Positions 26,553 to 35,611 of a stretch of DNA of 64,000 nucleotides are shown here, piece by piece (position 1 is the stretch's first letter; each line of letters starts with the position of its first letter). Both the position numbers and the translations under genes were made by a program. The stretch is taken from the NCBI RefSeq assembly GCF_002741985.1, contig NZ_APHW01000020.1, forward strand, positions 62,001 to 126,000, written 5' to 3'. The DNA is from Vibrio rotiferianus CAIM 577 = LMG 21460 (GTDB taxonomy: Bacteria > Pseudomonadota > Gammaproteobacteria > Enterobacterales > Vibrionaceae). Below the pieces are notes generated by a model, which was not told the DNA's origin, searched no databases, and was given only the letters and a program-made list of their open reading frames with translations.

Positions 26553-27615
26553 CTACTTCATCAAATTTCCATAAAAGAACTCACTCAGTGCCTGATAATG
26601 CTCTTCAGATTCAGGGGTACCAAAAGCTACAGCGTAATCGGCATGAGATTGACCTTCATAGACATTAAGTTCCGCTTCACCCCCTGCACGCTTAAGCTCG
26701 CGATGCACTCGTACAGTATCACTCAATAACAAATCGCGCGTGCCAGTGATCAAATAAGTTGGCGGAAAGTTCTCAAAGCTGCCGTTAATTGGCGATACGA
26801 TAGGATCTGTTAGTTCTAGCTCACCCACATAGACATTGACTAACTCAGAAGACATTCCACGCCAGCTACCTAAAATATGGTCTAGTCCTTCATTGATATA
26901 ACGGCTGTCTCCAGTCATCGTCATATCAACCCCCGGCGTCCCCACGTAGAGTGCCGCTGGCACAGGTAAAACCTTCCTATTGAGCTCTTGTGTAACCGCT
27001 AACGTTAAAGCACCGCCAGCAGAAGTCCCCCCCCATAACCATGGAGTCTGCTGTTCGTGTTTCTAGTAACTCATTCCACACCATAACAATATCATTACGG
27101 CTTGCTGGTGCAGGTGCATCTATCGATTTAGTGTAATCGATGGCTAGTGCTGGAATTTGCATCTTAGCAGCGATGATAGAGGCTTCTGAGGTTGATGCTA
27201 GACCACTATTCAACATATAGGCACCGCCCTGAACCGCGACATAGAGCTTGTCTTTTAGCTCTGGCGCTATCGTCTTTGGCGTGACCCAATACACATCAAC
27301 ACCACCAATAGAATCTTTTTCAATGGTTACCTCTAACATCTTAGCTAACGATCCTGCACGTTCGATGGCCGGCGTGTCACGTGCATCAACGAAAGCGCGC
27401 CACTCGCTTTCTGTTTTGGGTAAGTTTTTCTGCAATGCCGCTACATTCGCTGCCGGAAAGTTTTTCGAAAACTCATAAAACTCAGGGCTAACGGCTGTTG
27501 TTAAAGGTACTGGCTGTGAAGAAAGTGATAATGCCTCTTTACCTGTATTAGCCATGACGCCAGCACTTAAAAAACTTGTTGCTATAAAAGAAAGGAAGAG
27601 ATTACGTGGTTTCAT
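26553..27615 (-). pseudogene. Secreted alpha/beta hydrolase (HSL/acetyl-esterase type), frameshifted in a G8 run
   Basis: ATG 27615 opens a signal peptide (ending near VMANTG) and a hormone-sensitive-lipase-like esterase. In 27027-27034 the run of eight Cs (Gs on the coding strand) shifts the frame at MVMGG and leads to a stop at 26977. Removing one base gives GGTSAGGALTLAV, the nucleophile elbow, then an open frame to 26553 with the acid (TGTRDLLLSD) and catalytic histidine (GQSHADY): 353 aa in all. QGGAY replaces the usual HGGG oxyanion motif. It shares a 19-bp upstream element with the beta-barrel gene at 29804, and twin LysR genes lie between. The shift may be a sequencing error. Confidence 0.85.
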
Positions 27616-27694
27616 TTTGTCACCTATACAGTTTGATACAAAAGCACTCCTTGCCGCGATGGAAGTACGATAAACAAACCGATTTGCTAAGTGT

Positions 27695-27713
27695 ATGAAT
27701 TAGAGAAATTCAT
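27695..27713. promoter_or_regulatory. Shared operator, copy 1 (upstream of esterase and LysR 1)
   Basis: ATGAATTAGAGAAATTCAT on the plus strand. Its reverse complement differs by one base from ATGCATTTCTCTAATTCAT at 29694-29712, and both copies point the same way relative to the gene they precede (esterase leftward, barrel rightward). It lies 80 bp upstream of the esterase start and 95 bp upstream of LysR 1. Probable LysR-binding or promoter element. Confidence 0.6.
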
Positions 27714-27807
27714 TTTTACAACCCACTACAAATAAAGTGAACTTAAAGACTTCACAGCCACAGGTTGCCTGCTAGGATTAAACTAAGGACGATAGGGAGA
27801 GTTAACT

Positions 27808-28731
27808 ATTAACATCAAAGATTTAGATCTTAATTTACTTCGAATACTACGAGCGTTAGTTGAAACTCAAAGTACTCACGCAGCAGCGATAAAACTAGGC
27901 ATATCACAAGCCAGTGTCAGTCGTGCTTTGATGAAGCTAAAAGAGTGTTTCGGAGAACAGCTGTTCATTCGCAAAGCTCACGGCGTTGAGCCTTCTGAGC
28001 TAGCCGTAATGTTGGCAGATGCTTCAGTAGAAATGCTGCATCCGGTCGAAAAGGTGATTGAAGACTACTCTACTTTTGATCCAAAAAAGTATGCCGGAAA
28101 AATCAGCATATTGATCAATACTTTTTTGCTCGAGTTCTTTGGCCCACGTCTAATTCTTGCTTTACGAACCAGCTTACCTAGCGCGAGTTTCAATATTTCT
28201 CAATGGCAAAAAGACTCTCTCTATGATGTATTACAAGGTGGCGTTGACTATGTAATTCAATTTGAGTCTTACTCCATGCCTCAAGATGTGTTCTGCCGAA
28301 ACTTGGCCAAAATTGAGAATGTTATATTGGCTAAAAAGAACCACCCAATTCTATCCAAGGGTAGTGATTGGGGATCGATTCACCCATTGCCAATAGTCAG
28401 GCTCTATCTCGATGGTATTAACCCAAGAAAAGGAATCCTTGAACACCTGTATGAAAGACAGGGCTACCAAGCAAACTTCTTGCTGACTACACACAGTGTC
28501 AGGACAGCGGTTGAATTGGTCAAAAATAGCAACGCGATCATGTACTCGAGCAGCTTCGTAAAACAAATTGCACCTGAGATTGAATGCTACTCTCTACCAC
28601 CCAATATCCAACAACATAATGTTCTCGACATTAATGGCTCTTATCTACAAACACGGCGTGGCAGCCCGTTCAGCCAATATCTCCATCAAACTATCCAATC
28701 CTTTTTTGATGAAACCTTATTAACCCAGTGA
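27808..28731 (+). CDS. LysR-family regulator 1 of a tandem pair (no normal start codon)
   Basis: The open frame aligns with LysR 2 through the whole HTH (KDLDLNLLRILRALVETQSTHAAA, HTH helix GISQASVSRALMKL) but has no ATG, GTG or TTG before the HTH. ATT at 27808 sits 8 nt after AGGGAG and aligns with the ATG of LysR 2, so translation may begin at ATT, giving 307 aa; the first usual codons (TTG/ATG near 27925) fall inside the DNA-binding domain. Downstream residues match LysR 2 closely (FGEQLFIRKAHGVEPSEL), so the two arose by duplication. Either an ATT-initiated gene or one silenced by a start mutation. Confidence 0.75.
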   Translation: MNIKDLDLNLLRILRALVETQSTHAAAIKLGISQASVSRALMKLKECFGEQLFIRKAHGVEPSELAVMLADASVEMLHPVEKVIEDYSTFDPKKYAGKISILINTFLLEFFGPRLILALRTSLPSASFNISQWQKDSLYDVLQGGVDYVIQFESYSMPQDVFCRNLAKIENVILAKKNHPILSKGSDWGSIHPLPIVRLYLDGINPRKGILEHLYERQGYQANFLLTTHSVRTAVELVKNSNAIMYSSSFVKQIAPEIECYSLPPNIQQHNVLDINGSYLQTRRGSPFSQYLHQTIQSFFDETLLTQ

Positions 28732-28738
28732 GCGTAGC

Positions 28739-29674
28739 ATGAGAAAGAAACTCCAAGATCTCGATTTGAACTTATTAAAGCTTTTAAAAGCTGTAGTAGA
28801 GACTCGTAACACGCATGCTGCTGCTGACAGATTAGGAATCTCACAAACAAGCGTCAGCCGTGGACTTTCAAAACTTCGTGATGTATTCGGAGAGCAGCTC
28901 TTTATCCGCAAAGCACATGGTGTTGAGCCATCAGAGCTTGCCGAGAAGTTAGCTGAAGCAAGTGATCAGATGTTCACACCACTAATGAAAGTGGTAGAGT
29001 CTTACCAGAGCTTTGACCCTATAGAGTTTAATGGCCAGATTAAAATCGCCATGAATATCTTTTTCTTAGAGCTACACGGTGAGGGCATTTTTAATGCTCT
29101 GAGCAATACCTTTCCCAACGCTAATTTCAGCTTGGTTTATTGGCAGGAACAGTCATTATCTGAGGTTTTAAATGGCAGTATTGACTATCTAATTCACTTT
29201 GAAGGCTATCCTTTACCGCAAGAGATTTACAGCCATACACTCGAAGAAGTAGATCTTTGCTTAGTCGCACGTAAAGATCACCCAGTGTTGAGAAAAAGTT
29301 CTGACTGGGAATCAATCTATCATTTACCATTAGCCCGAGTGATCATCGATGGTATCAACTCCAAACGTTCACCTGTAGAAGAGATCTATATAGCCAAAGG
29401 CTTTCAGCCGCGAGTATCGTTGGTTACCCACAGCATTCGGGTGCTTACCAACAAATTAAGTACATCAGATGCGATAATGTACGGTAGCAAGTATATGAGT
29501 TTACTTGACGAACGCCTGACAAGTTACCCACTACCCGAGCTCCCAGTACAGATGAGGAAGATTAAAATCTGTGGTGGCTACCTGCAAACAAAGCGTGGCT
29601 ACCCACTTAATCAGCATCTACACCAAGTTATCCAGTCATATTTTGATGAGCTAGTCACTGCCATTGTCACTTAA
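28739..29674 (+). CDS. LysR-family regulator 2 of a tandem pair
   Basis: 311 aa. HTH at about 8-45 (LNLLKLLKAVVETRNTHAAADRLGISQTSVSRGLSKL region) and an effector domain from about 95. It begins 7 bp after the stop of LysR 1, is clearly paralogous to it over its full length (common phrases FGEQLFIRKAHGVEPSEL, GYLQTKRG versus SYLQTRRG), and precedes a beta-barrel gene whose upstream element matches that of the esterase. It probably regulates the esterase and barrel genes, perhaps as a heterodimer with LysR 1. Confidence 0.9.
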   Translation: MRKKLQDLDLNLLKLLKAVVETRNTHAAADRLGISQTSVSRGLSKLRDVFGEQLFIRKAHGVEPSELAEKLAEASDQMFTPLMKVVESYQSFDPIEFNGQIKIAMNIFFLELHGEGIFNALSNTFPNANFSLVYWQEQSLSEVLNGSIDYLIHFEGYPLPQEIYSHTLEEVDLCLVARKDHPVLRKSSDWESIYHLPLARVIIDGINSKRSPVEEIYIAKGFQPRVSLVTHSIRVLTNKLSTSDAIMYGSKYMSLLDERLTSYPLPELPVQMRKIKICGGYLQTKRGYPLNQHLHQVIQSYFDELVTAIVT

Positions 29675-29693
29675 TGAATCAGAAAATTCAGAA

Positions 29694-29712
29694 ATGCATT
29701 TCTCTAATTCAT
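29694..29712. promoter_or_regulatory. Shared operator, copy 2 (upstream of the beta-barrel gene)
   Basis: ATGCATTTCTCTAATTCAT, 18 of 19 bases identical to the esterase-side copy read in the same gene-relative direction. A CTATAA-like -10 lies about 18 bp after TTCATA (near 29731). It is 92 bp upstream of the barrel start. Confidence 0.6.
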
Positions 29713-29803
29713 AGCAAGGAAAAATAACTCGCTATAAGCTTCTCATCAACTTAAGGAATTATTGCTATAGGAAAGGCTTAACTTATGTTGATGAGAACGA
29801 CCA

Positions 29804-30757
29804 ATGAACAAAACACTACTTTCTGTATTCTCACTATTACCAATTTCTATCGCTTCAGCTAGTGCATTTGACTCTTCACGTTTCACTGGTGAAATCTCTT
29901 TAAACTCTGGTTTTAGCACAACGAACTCAAACCTAGATACCAATGGCTCTGAACAAATTAACCACTTAGGTAAAGGTGGTAGCTCTAGCAGTGCATTTAT
30001 TGCTCCTCTGGGCAACCTTTACTACGCGCTTAACGAGCAAAATAACCAGCGCCTATATCTTGGTACTTCTCGCGATGATTTGGCCGTTGGTACGCTCGCA
30101 TTTGAGCTTGGGTATCAATATGACTTCCTAAATGGCACCAAACTCGACATCGGTTATCTTCCTACCGTTCTCGCCGATGAAGTATGGACGAATCCATACC
30201 TAACTGAACAAGAAAGGGAAACAACCGATCGTCAAGGCAACGCATATCGATTGAAGCTCTCTAATCTGTGGAACAGCGGAGTGTCATTTGATATGGCGTA
30301 TGCGACTGCTGAGATTGACAATGAAGGAATTAATCACGCGGAATTATTACGAGATAGTGAAACCTATTACATAAAAGGTCAGTACCGCACAATGCTTAAC
30401 GCCAACTCAGGCTACATTACCGCTTTTAGCTACACTGACCATGACGCTGATGGTAGCGCTGCATCGTTTAACGCCTATAAGGGGGAACTAAGTTATTTCT
30501 ACCTAACAAGCAACTATAAGCTAGCGCTAACAGGAAGCTATACACTACGAGACTTTTCAGCAGAAAACCCTGTTTTCTCCAAAACGCGAAGTGATGATGT
30601 GTACCGACTATTTCTCGCTTACGAGTATAGCAATATCTCAGGTTGGGATAACTGGAGTGTCACATCATTTGTTGGCGGTACTATCAATGATTCAAACATC
30701 GACTTCTATAGTAGCGATAGCTTACTGATGTCTATTGGTATGAACTACAAGTTCTAA
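29804..30757 (+). CDS. Outer-membrane beta-barrel protein (DUF2860-like)
   Basis: 317 aa with a signal peptide (ISIASASAF) and alternating-residue strands throughout, ending in the aromatic C-terminus LMSIGMNYKF, typical of barrels inserted by BAM. Size and composition resemble DUF2860 proteins of vibrios; I am not certain of the domain number. It likely forms a channel or adhesive barrel for the substrate or product of the esterase, with which it shares an upstream element. No gene for a transporter follows. Confidence 0.65.
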   Translation: MNKTLLSVFSLLPISIASASAFDSSRFTGEISLNSGFSTTNSNLDTNGSEQINHLGKGGSSSSAFIAPLGNLYYALNEQNNQRLYLGTSRDDLAVGTLAFELGYQYDFLNGTKLDIGYLPTVLADEVWTNPYLTEQERETTDRQGNAYRLKLSNLWNSGVSFDMAYATAEIDNEGINHAELLRDSETYYIKGQYRTMLNANSGYITAFSYTDHDADGSAASFNAYKGELSYFYLTSNYKLALTGSYTLRDFSAENPVFSKTRSDDVYRLFLAYEYSNISGWDNWSVTSFVGGTINDSNIDFYSSDSLLMSIGMNYKF

Positions 30758-30772
30758 TATTTCTTATGTTCG

Positions 30773-30793
30773 GGTCCATCAATCTGATGGGCC
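30773..30793 (+). terminator. Hairpin after the beta-barrel gene
   Basis: GGTCCATCA (30773-30781) pairs with TGATGGGCC (30785-30793) with one G-T pair and a 3-nt loop. No T run follows, so it is a weak terminator candidate. Confidence 0.4.
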
Positions 30794-31038
30794 TAAAGAC
30801 TATTCCAACAAACAGCAAACAAATCCCGCCGACCATAAATACAAATTAATTCAATTTCCTGTTGTTAGAATATTATTTATTTTGGCTGATCTATTAATTG
30901 ACGGACGTTCCATATGAGATTGCATAGCTTTTGAGTTTCTAAATCACATAGGATATTTAACAGAGAAGAACCCACTCCTTCCCTTTTCCCATACTTTCAA
31001 CGATACTCTTGCGCCTTATTGTTCAGTTGGAAAACTTC

Positions 31039-31653
31039 ATGCCTCAAGCTAACTCCGTTGTCGTACTCGACTTTGAAACCACAGGTCTGTCTCCGAATAT
31101 GGGGGATCGCGCAATAGAAATCGGTGCGGTTAAGATCGTTGATGGTGAGGTGGTCGATAGTTTTCAACAACTTATGAATCCTGGCTTTCGTGTGAGCTCA
31201 TTTATTGAGGGCTACACAGGCATTACCAATAACATGCTGCGTACCGCGCCGAGCTGCGATGAAGTGATGGCTTCGTTCAGTGAGTTTATTGCGGGTGAGA
31301 ATCTTATCGCGCACAACGCGTCTTTTGATAAGCGCTTTCTGGATGCGGAACTGGAGCGAATCGACTGCGGTTACTCTGGCGAGTTCGCGTGTTCTCTATT
31401 GGTGGCAAGACGCCTGATTCAAGATGCGCCGTCACACAAGTTGGGTGAGTTGGTTCGTTACAAAAACATCGAAAACGACGGTGTATTCCACCGCGCGTTA
31501 GCTGATGCACAGGTAACGGCAAAACTGTGGTTGTTGATGGTAAAAGAGCTTGAGCAATCCGGTATTGCAGCGCCAAGCTTCAAGTTTATGCAGACGGTAA
31601 GTAAGACAGCAAAAGGAAAAGTGGATCAGCTACTGGCTAAAAACCGCGCTTAG
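31039..31653 (+). CDS. DnaQ-like 3'-5' exonuclease
   Basis: 204 aa from ATG 31039; a TTG-initiated extension from 31009 has no family support. DEDDh exonuclease: Exo [12 protein letters not shown] (Asp, Glu), Exo [16 protein letters not shown], and Exo [16 protein letters not shown]. It is a stand-alone exonuclease of the PolC/DnaQ epsilon type, too short to carry the polymerase-binding tail of epsilon. It may act in DNA repair or RNA turnover; neighbours do not help. Confidence 0.88.
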   Translation: MPQANSVVVLDFETTGLSPNMGDRAIEIGAVKIVDGEVVDSFQQLMNPGFRVSSFIEGYTGITNNMLRTAPSCDEVMASFSEFIAGENLIAHNASFDKRFLDAELERIDCGYSGEFACSLLVARRLIQDAPSHKLGELVRYKNIENDGVFHRALADAQVTAKLWLLMVKELEQSGIAAPSFKFMQTVSKTAKGKVDQLLAKNRA

Positions 31654-31733
31654 TTCGACTTCTTGGTGTATGCCCCTACTTGCCTCCATTTAGTCCATTC
31701 TGATACTGCCCTATTGGACAGACAAATTTTGAT

Positions 31734-31779
31734 AACGCTTGATAACGACATTGAGATTTTCGTCTTGTTATCAAGCGTT
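31734..31779. terminator. Long inverted repeat between exonuclease and malE genes
   Basis: Perfect 13-bp arms AACGCTTGATAAC (31734-31746) and GTTATCAAGCGTT (31767-31779), 20-nt spacer. It lies between convergent genes and may stop both transcripts; no long T run. GATAACG also repeats directly at 31731 and 31741. Confidence 0.5.
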
Positions 31780-31845
31780 CATCTTATATGATTCAAACTC
31801 ACTTAAGCAGATTGGAACCTGCTCATGTAGTATTGAATAAGTGCC

Positions 31846-33027
31846 TTACTTATTCGCCAACATGCGTTTTTCAACGGTTGCAAGTGCATCCTCAATCGAT
31901 TGTCTGTCCGTAAGTACATCCGCAATTGCAGCTTGTTGACCAAACCAGAATGGCATCATTTGAGGGATGTTAGGCATTACCTCACCTTGAATCGCATTCT
32001 CATAGGTTGCGGCCACTCTAAAGTCTTTCTTCAGTTCTTCATTGAATGATTTCAATGCAGGTACACCAATGGGTTTGTCGTTATTCATGTAGCGAAGACC
32101 ATCGTTGGTCAGAAGGTAGCTTTCGATAAACTCTCTTGCCAAATCTTCATTTGGTGTGGCAGAACTAATGCCGGCGGTCAGAACCCCCACAAATGGCTTG
32201 GATGGGTTACCGTTGAGTTTGGGAAGGACAGCCAACCCATAGTTCGTTCCGTTTTTGTCCAAGTTAGCCCATGCCCAAGGGCCATTGATCGTCATAGCTA
32301 CCTTGCCTTGATTGAAGGCAGACTCAGCATTAGCATAATCGGCATCAGCGATGATGATCTTGTTATCGACGAGCTCTTTCAAAAATGCCATCGACTTATG
32401 AGCACCTTTGTTGTTTACCCCTACATCTTTTGCATTGTAGCCTTTGTCATTTATACCAAACGCATAAGCACCATTAGTGGTTAACAATGGCCAAGTAAAG
32501 AACGGAGATTTAATATCCCACATAATGGCTTTCTTGCCTTGTTTGGATAGCTCTTTATCTAGGGCGTAAACATCTTCCCAGTTCTCAATTGGCTCTGAAA
32601 TAATGTCTTTGTTATAAATGAGTGAAAGCGTTTCCGCCGAAATCGGGTATCCGAAATACTTACCATTGAAGTTCATTGCACTCCAAGTAAAGGCTTCAAA
32701 TTTACTTTTGTATTCCTCGCTAGGCTTAACTTCACGAACAAGGCCAGCTTGAGCGTAACCACCAAATCGATCGTGGGCAAAGATCATGATGTCTGGCCCC
32801 TGACCAACCGCAGCACGACTCTCGTATTTCACTTCTAGTTTGTCAGGGTATTCCACAACTAAGTTAATACCCGTTTCTTCAGTGAATTTCTTACCAATTT
32901 CGATAATGCCGTTGTAGCCTTTGTCACTCGGCACCCACACTGTAATTGTGTCTTCTGAGAAAGCGACAGCGTTTGAAGAAGTTATTGCCAATAATGTAGC
33001 GATACTAAGCGCTTTTAGTTTGTTCAT
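31846..33027 (-). CDS. MalE-like maltose/maltodextrin-binding protein
   Basis: 393 aa with a signal peptide ending at NAVA. Mature protein follows MalE closely: TITVWVPSDKGYNGIIEIGKKF, the GQGPDIMIFAHDRFG ligand segment, NFNGKYFGYPISAETLSLIYNKD, and PQMMPFWFG near the C-terminus with the aromatic sugar platform. It is the last gene of an operon with an amylase and a LacI-type regulator, and no MalF/MalG/MalK genes are beside it, so it must use a permease encoded elsewhere. It may be an accessory maltodextrin sensor or importer component. Confidence 0.88.
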   Translation of the reverse strand: MNKLKALSIATLLAITSSNAVAFSEDTITVWVPSDKGYNGIIEIGKKFTEETGINLVVEYPDKLEVKYESRAAVGQGPDIMIFAHDRFGGYAQAGLVREVKPSEEYKSKFEAFTWSAMNFNGKYFGYPISAETLSLIYNKDIISEPIENWEDVYALDKELSKQGKKAIMWDIKSPFFTWPLLTTNGAYAFGINDKGYNAKDVGVNNKGAHKSMAFLKELVDNKIIIADADYANAESAFNQGKVAMTINGPWAWANLDKNGTNYGLAVLPKLNGNPSKPFVGVLTAGISSATPNEDLAREFIESYLLTNDGLRYMNNDKPIGVPALKSFNEELKKDFRVAATYENAIQGEVMPNIPQMMPFWFGQQAAIADVLTDRQSIEDALATVEKRMLANK

Positions 33028-33042
33028 TGTTTCACCTTATTA

Positions 33043-34290
33043 TTACTGTTGTTCAACCACTGCTTTAAATCCATAAGGTTCCAAAGTAATGACTGTTTTA
33101 TTTAACGTAACTGCAGCTTGTTTCGATGAAAAATTAATGCAAATAATGACTTTGTTGTTTTCTTTTTCACGAGAAAAAACAATAACTTCACCGTTTGAAG
33201 CTTCTAGAATCTCTGGTACAGAACCGTATTGGCCGTTCCATAATGCTGGGTTGTTTTTCTTTAGGAAAAACAGTTCTTTGATTAGCGGTGTAAAGGCGAA
33301 TGTCTTCCAATCGATGGTATCTTTTTCGAAAAAAGCGAGCTTTTTGCCTAATCCCGACTCTTGCCCGTTATAGATCAATGGCATGCCGTGGAATGTCATC
33401 GTCAGCGCCAAATACGCTTTCAATGCATCGCCGAAGATTTTCACATCGCACTCATCCCAGGAATTTTTGTCATGATTGGTAGTAAAAGCCATACGATAGG
33501 CGTCATATGGGTAACGAGACACCTCTTTTGATAGGTACTCTTGGAAGGATGTGATGATCGGTTTACCGGCAGCCACCGATTTCATCACGTCGTAGAAATC
33601 CCAGTTATAAGTCATATCAAACGACTTTTCATGTAGCTCCACCGTTGACCATTCAGCAAGCATGAAGACTGGCTTAATTTCATCCAACGTTGCTCTTACG
33701 CGCTCCCAAAATGGGGTTGGAACAAGACCCGCGACATCACAGCGATACCCATCAATGTTAGCCTCTTGAATCCAATACTTAAGAGCGTTTTCCATTTCGT
33801 CCCAGAGTGGCTTCTGAGTGTAATCGAAGCCCACGACATCATCCCAATACTCAAGCTCTTCACCGTGATCATAGACATACGAATGGATCTCTCCTTGGGC
33901 ATTCTTTAGGTACCATTCAGGATGCTCAGTAACCCAACGGTTATCCCAAGATGAATGGTTAGCGACCCAATCCATAATGATGTACATTCCTAACTCATGA
34001 ACGGCATCCACTAGAACTTTGAAATCATCTAAAGTGCCATGCGTTGGACAAACTCCATAATAATCTTTTACAGAATATGGGCTTCCCAAGCTCCCCTTAC
34101 GCTCTTTTTCACCAATAGGATGAATGGGCATTAGCCATATAATATCTACACCCAACTCTTTCAGACGCGGAAGGTCTTGTCTAAATGACTGAATGTCTCC
34201 TGCTTCTGAATATTGTCTAAGGTTGACCTGGTAAATATTGGCCGATTTTGACCACTCAGGATGCTGAAAGCTTGTATTTACAGTTGCCAA
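33043..34290 (-). CDS. GH13 alpha-amylase-family glycosidase
   Basis: 415 aa with no signal peptide, so intracellular. The four GH13 motifs are seen: DWVANHSSWD, the nucleophile in GYRCDVAGL, the acid/base in MLAEWS and FTTNHDKNSWD. It also has the N-terminal IYQVNLRQYS start and a short C-terminal beta domain. Size suits a maltodextrin glucosidase or amylase acting on imported oligosaccharides. It sits 29 bp after the LacI-like gene and 15 bp before malE, all read leftward as one transcript. Confidence 0.88.
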   Translation of the reverse strand: MATVNTSFQHPEWSKSANIYQVNLRQYSEAGDIQSFRQDLPRLKELGVDIIWLMPIHPIGEKERKGSLGSPYSVKDYYGVCPTHGTLDDFKVLVDAVHELGMYIIMDWVANHSSWDNRWVTEHPEWYLKNAQGEIHSYVYDHGEELEYWDDVVGFDYTQKPLWDEMENALKYWIQEANIDGYRCDVAGLVPTPFWERVRATLDEIKPVFMLAEWSTVELHEKSFDMTYNWDFYDVMKSVAAGKPIITSFQEYLSKEVSRYPYDAYRMAFTTNHDKNSWDECDVKIFGDALKAYLALTMTFHGMPLIYNGQESGLGKKLAFFEKDTIDWKTFAFTPLIKELFFLKKNNPALWNGQYGSVPEILEASNGEVIVFSREKENNKVIICINFSSKQAAVTLNKTVITLEPYGFKAVVEQQ

Positions 34291-34319
34291 TTTAACTCTC
34301 CGTGTAAACGTTAAAATTT

Positions 34320-35330
34320 TTATCGTTGCTGTGTCGAACTACGTCTAATGAGCTCGACGGGTAATATGGTTTGAAGCTCTTCGATCGGTTTACCATCAAG
34401 CAGAGATTTCATTTTTTCTGCTAATGGCTTTGAAGAGCCATTAATTGGAGACAATGTCACTGTGAGCGGAGGATTGAATTTGGCGCTGTTAAGGTGAGCT
34501 AGCACGTCATCATGTGCAACGACAGATATGTCTTTTCCAACTTCCAGTCCGCTTTGTTTAATTGCTTGATAGCATCCCAAGGCCAAGCTGACACTTGAGC
34601 ATACGATTGCCGTCGGAATGAAATGATTGTTGGGGTTAAGCAGTGCCATTGTGGCTTCAAAACCTTCATGTTCAACAACGGATACGTTGACAACCTTGCT
34701 TTCAATATTTGCGACTCTTCTTTCAAAAGCCGCTTGACGCTGCTGAGCAAACGCTAAATGTGTTGGTGCGTTTATGAACGCGATCTTCTCGTGACCAAGC
34801 TCTATGAGATGGTCCACTGCAAGTGTGGCGACTTGTTCATTATCAATATCGTAAAAAGCATAGTTAGGGTTAGCCTCTGAGCGACCATGAACAACAAACG
34901 GGTAGTTTTTTTCCAGTAAATATTTGATTCGCGGATCATCAACTTCTGGTGCTTTTAAAATCAAACCGTCAACCGTTTTTTTGGAGACAAATTGTTTAAT
35001 GGTAGAGAGCGCGTCGCCTTTCACAGAAGAACCGATGAGTAGATGGTGATTTAATTCCGCAAGGTAAGAACTGATCGAGGCAAGCTCTTCAACATAGGTT
35101 GGAGCATCGACTAGTTCGTTCGTTGATTTCAAAATCATTCCAATCATCCCAGAACGGCCAGTAGCCAGTTGTTTTGCACTTGCGTTTGCTGAGTAGCCAA
35201 GCTCTTTAGCTGCTTTAAGAACGCGTTCACGAGTTTTCGCTCCTACTTCAGGGTAACCATTTAGAGCTCGACTTACTGTCGCCTTTGATAACTTAAGATG
35301 TTCGGAAAGTGTTTTGATAGTCGTCATCAT
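34320..35330 (-). CDS. LacI-family transcriptional repressor
   Basis: About 336 aa; ATG 35330 or the adjacent ATG 35327 is taken because an upstream in-frame extension lacks family features and crosses the operator. HTH: IKTLSEHLKLSKATVSRALNGYPEVGAKTRERVLKAAKELGYS-type region at 3-45 including the hinge-helix sequence. The rest is a periplasmic-binding-protein-like effector domain. Two palindromic operators sit upstream, so it regulates its own operon with the amylase and malE genes, probably responding to a malto-sugar. Confidence 0.92.
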   Translation of the reverse strand: MMTTIKTLSEHLKLSKATVSRALNGYPEVGAKTRERVLKAAKELGYSANASAKQLATGRSGMIGMILKSTNELVDAPTYVEELASISSYLAELNHHLLIGSSVKGDALSTIKQFVSKKTVDGLILKAPEVDDPRIKYLLEKNYPFVVHGRSEANPNYAFYDIDNEQVATLAVDHLIELGHEKIAFINAPTHLAFAQQRQAAFERRVANIESKVVNVSVVEHEGFEATMALLNPNNHFIPTAIVCSSVSLALGCYQAIKQSGLEVGKDISVVAHDDVLAHLNSAKFNPPLTVTLSPINGSSKPLAEKMKSLLDGKPIEELQTILPVELIRRSSTQQR

Positions 35331-35341
35331 TTTCGCCAAAT

Positions 35342-35359
35342 ATTTAAACCGGTTTAAAT
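35342..35359. promoter_or_regulatory. LacI-type operator O1
   Basis: ATTTAAACCGGTTTAAAT, a perfect 18-bp palindrome with the central CG typical of LacI-family sites, only 12 bp upstream of the regulator start. Confidence 0.85.
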
Positions 35360-35430
35360 TTAGAGCTAAGAACAATTTAGGACAATAAGAACAATCACTT
35401 ATTGTGACCGCCACCTCTAACTGCGCAAGA

Positions 35431-35450
35431 AATTTAAACCGGTTTAATTT
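35431..35450. promoter_or_regulatory. LacI-type operator O2
   Basis: AATTTAAACCGGTTTAATTT shares the TTTAAACCGGTTTAA core with O1. Centres are about 90 bp apart, so a repression loop with O1 is possible. Confidence 0.85.
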
Positions 35451-35611
35451 GTAGGTATTCGAACAAAAATGATTAGCCGATAGTTAGGCGACAATTTATG
35501 AACTTTGCGATAAGGATAGAAAGAAAGGGTTAAGCAATTCTGATTTAACCAACCAAAATTGCTTCTTGTTTAGAGCTATTTATTAGAGGAACTCAAGTCT
35601 GTAGAAAGACC

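Noticed and set aside
26396-26668. A 90-aa rightward open frame overlapping the esterase 3' end
   Set aside because: It is antisense to a gene with a clear catalytic histidine, its composition is unusual and no ribosome-binding site is seen.
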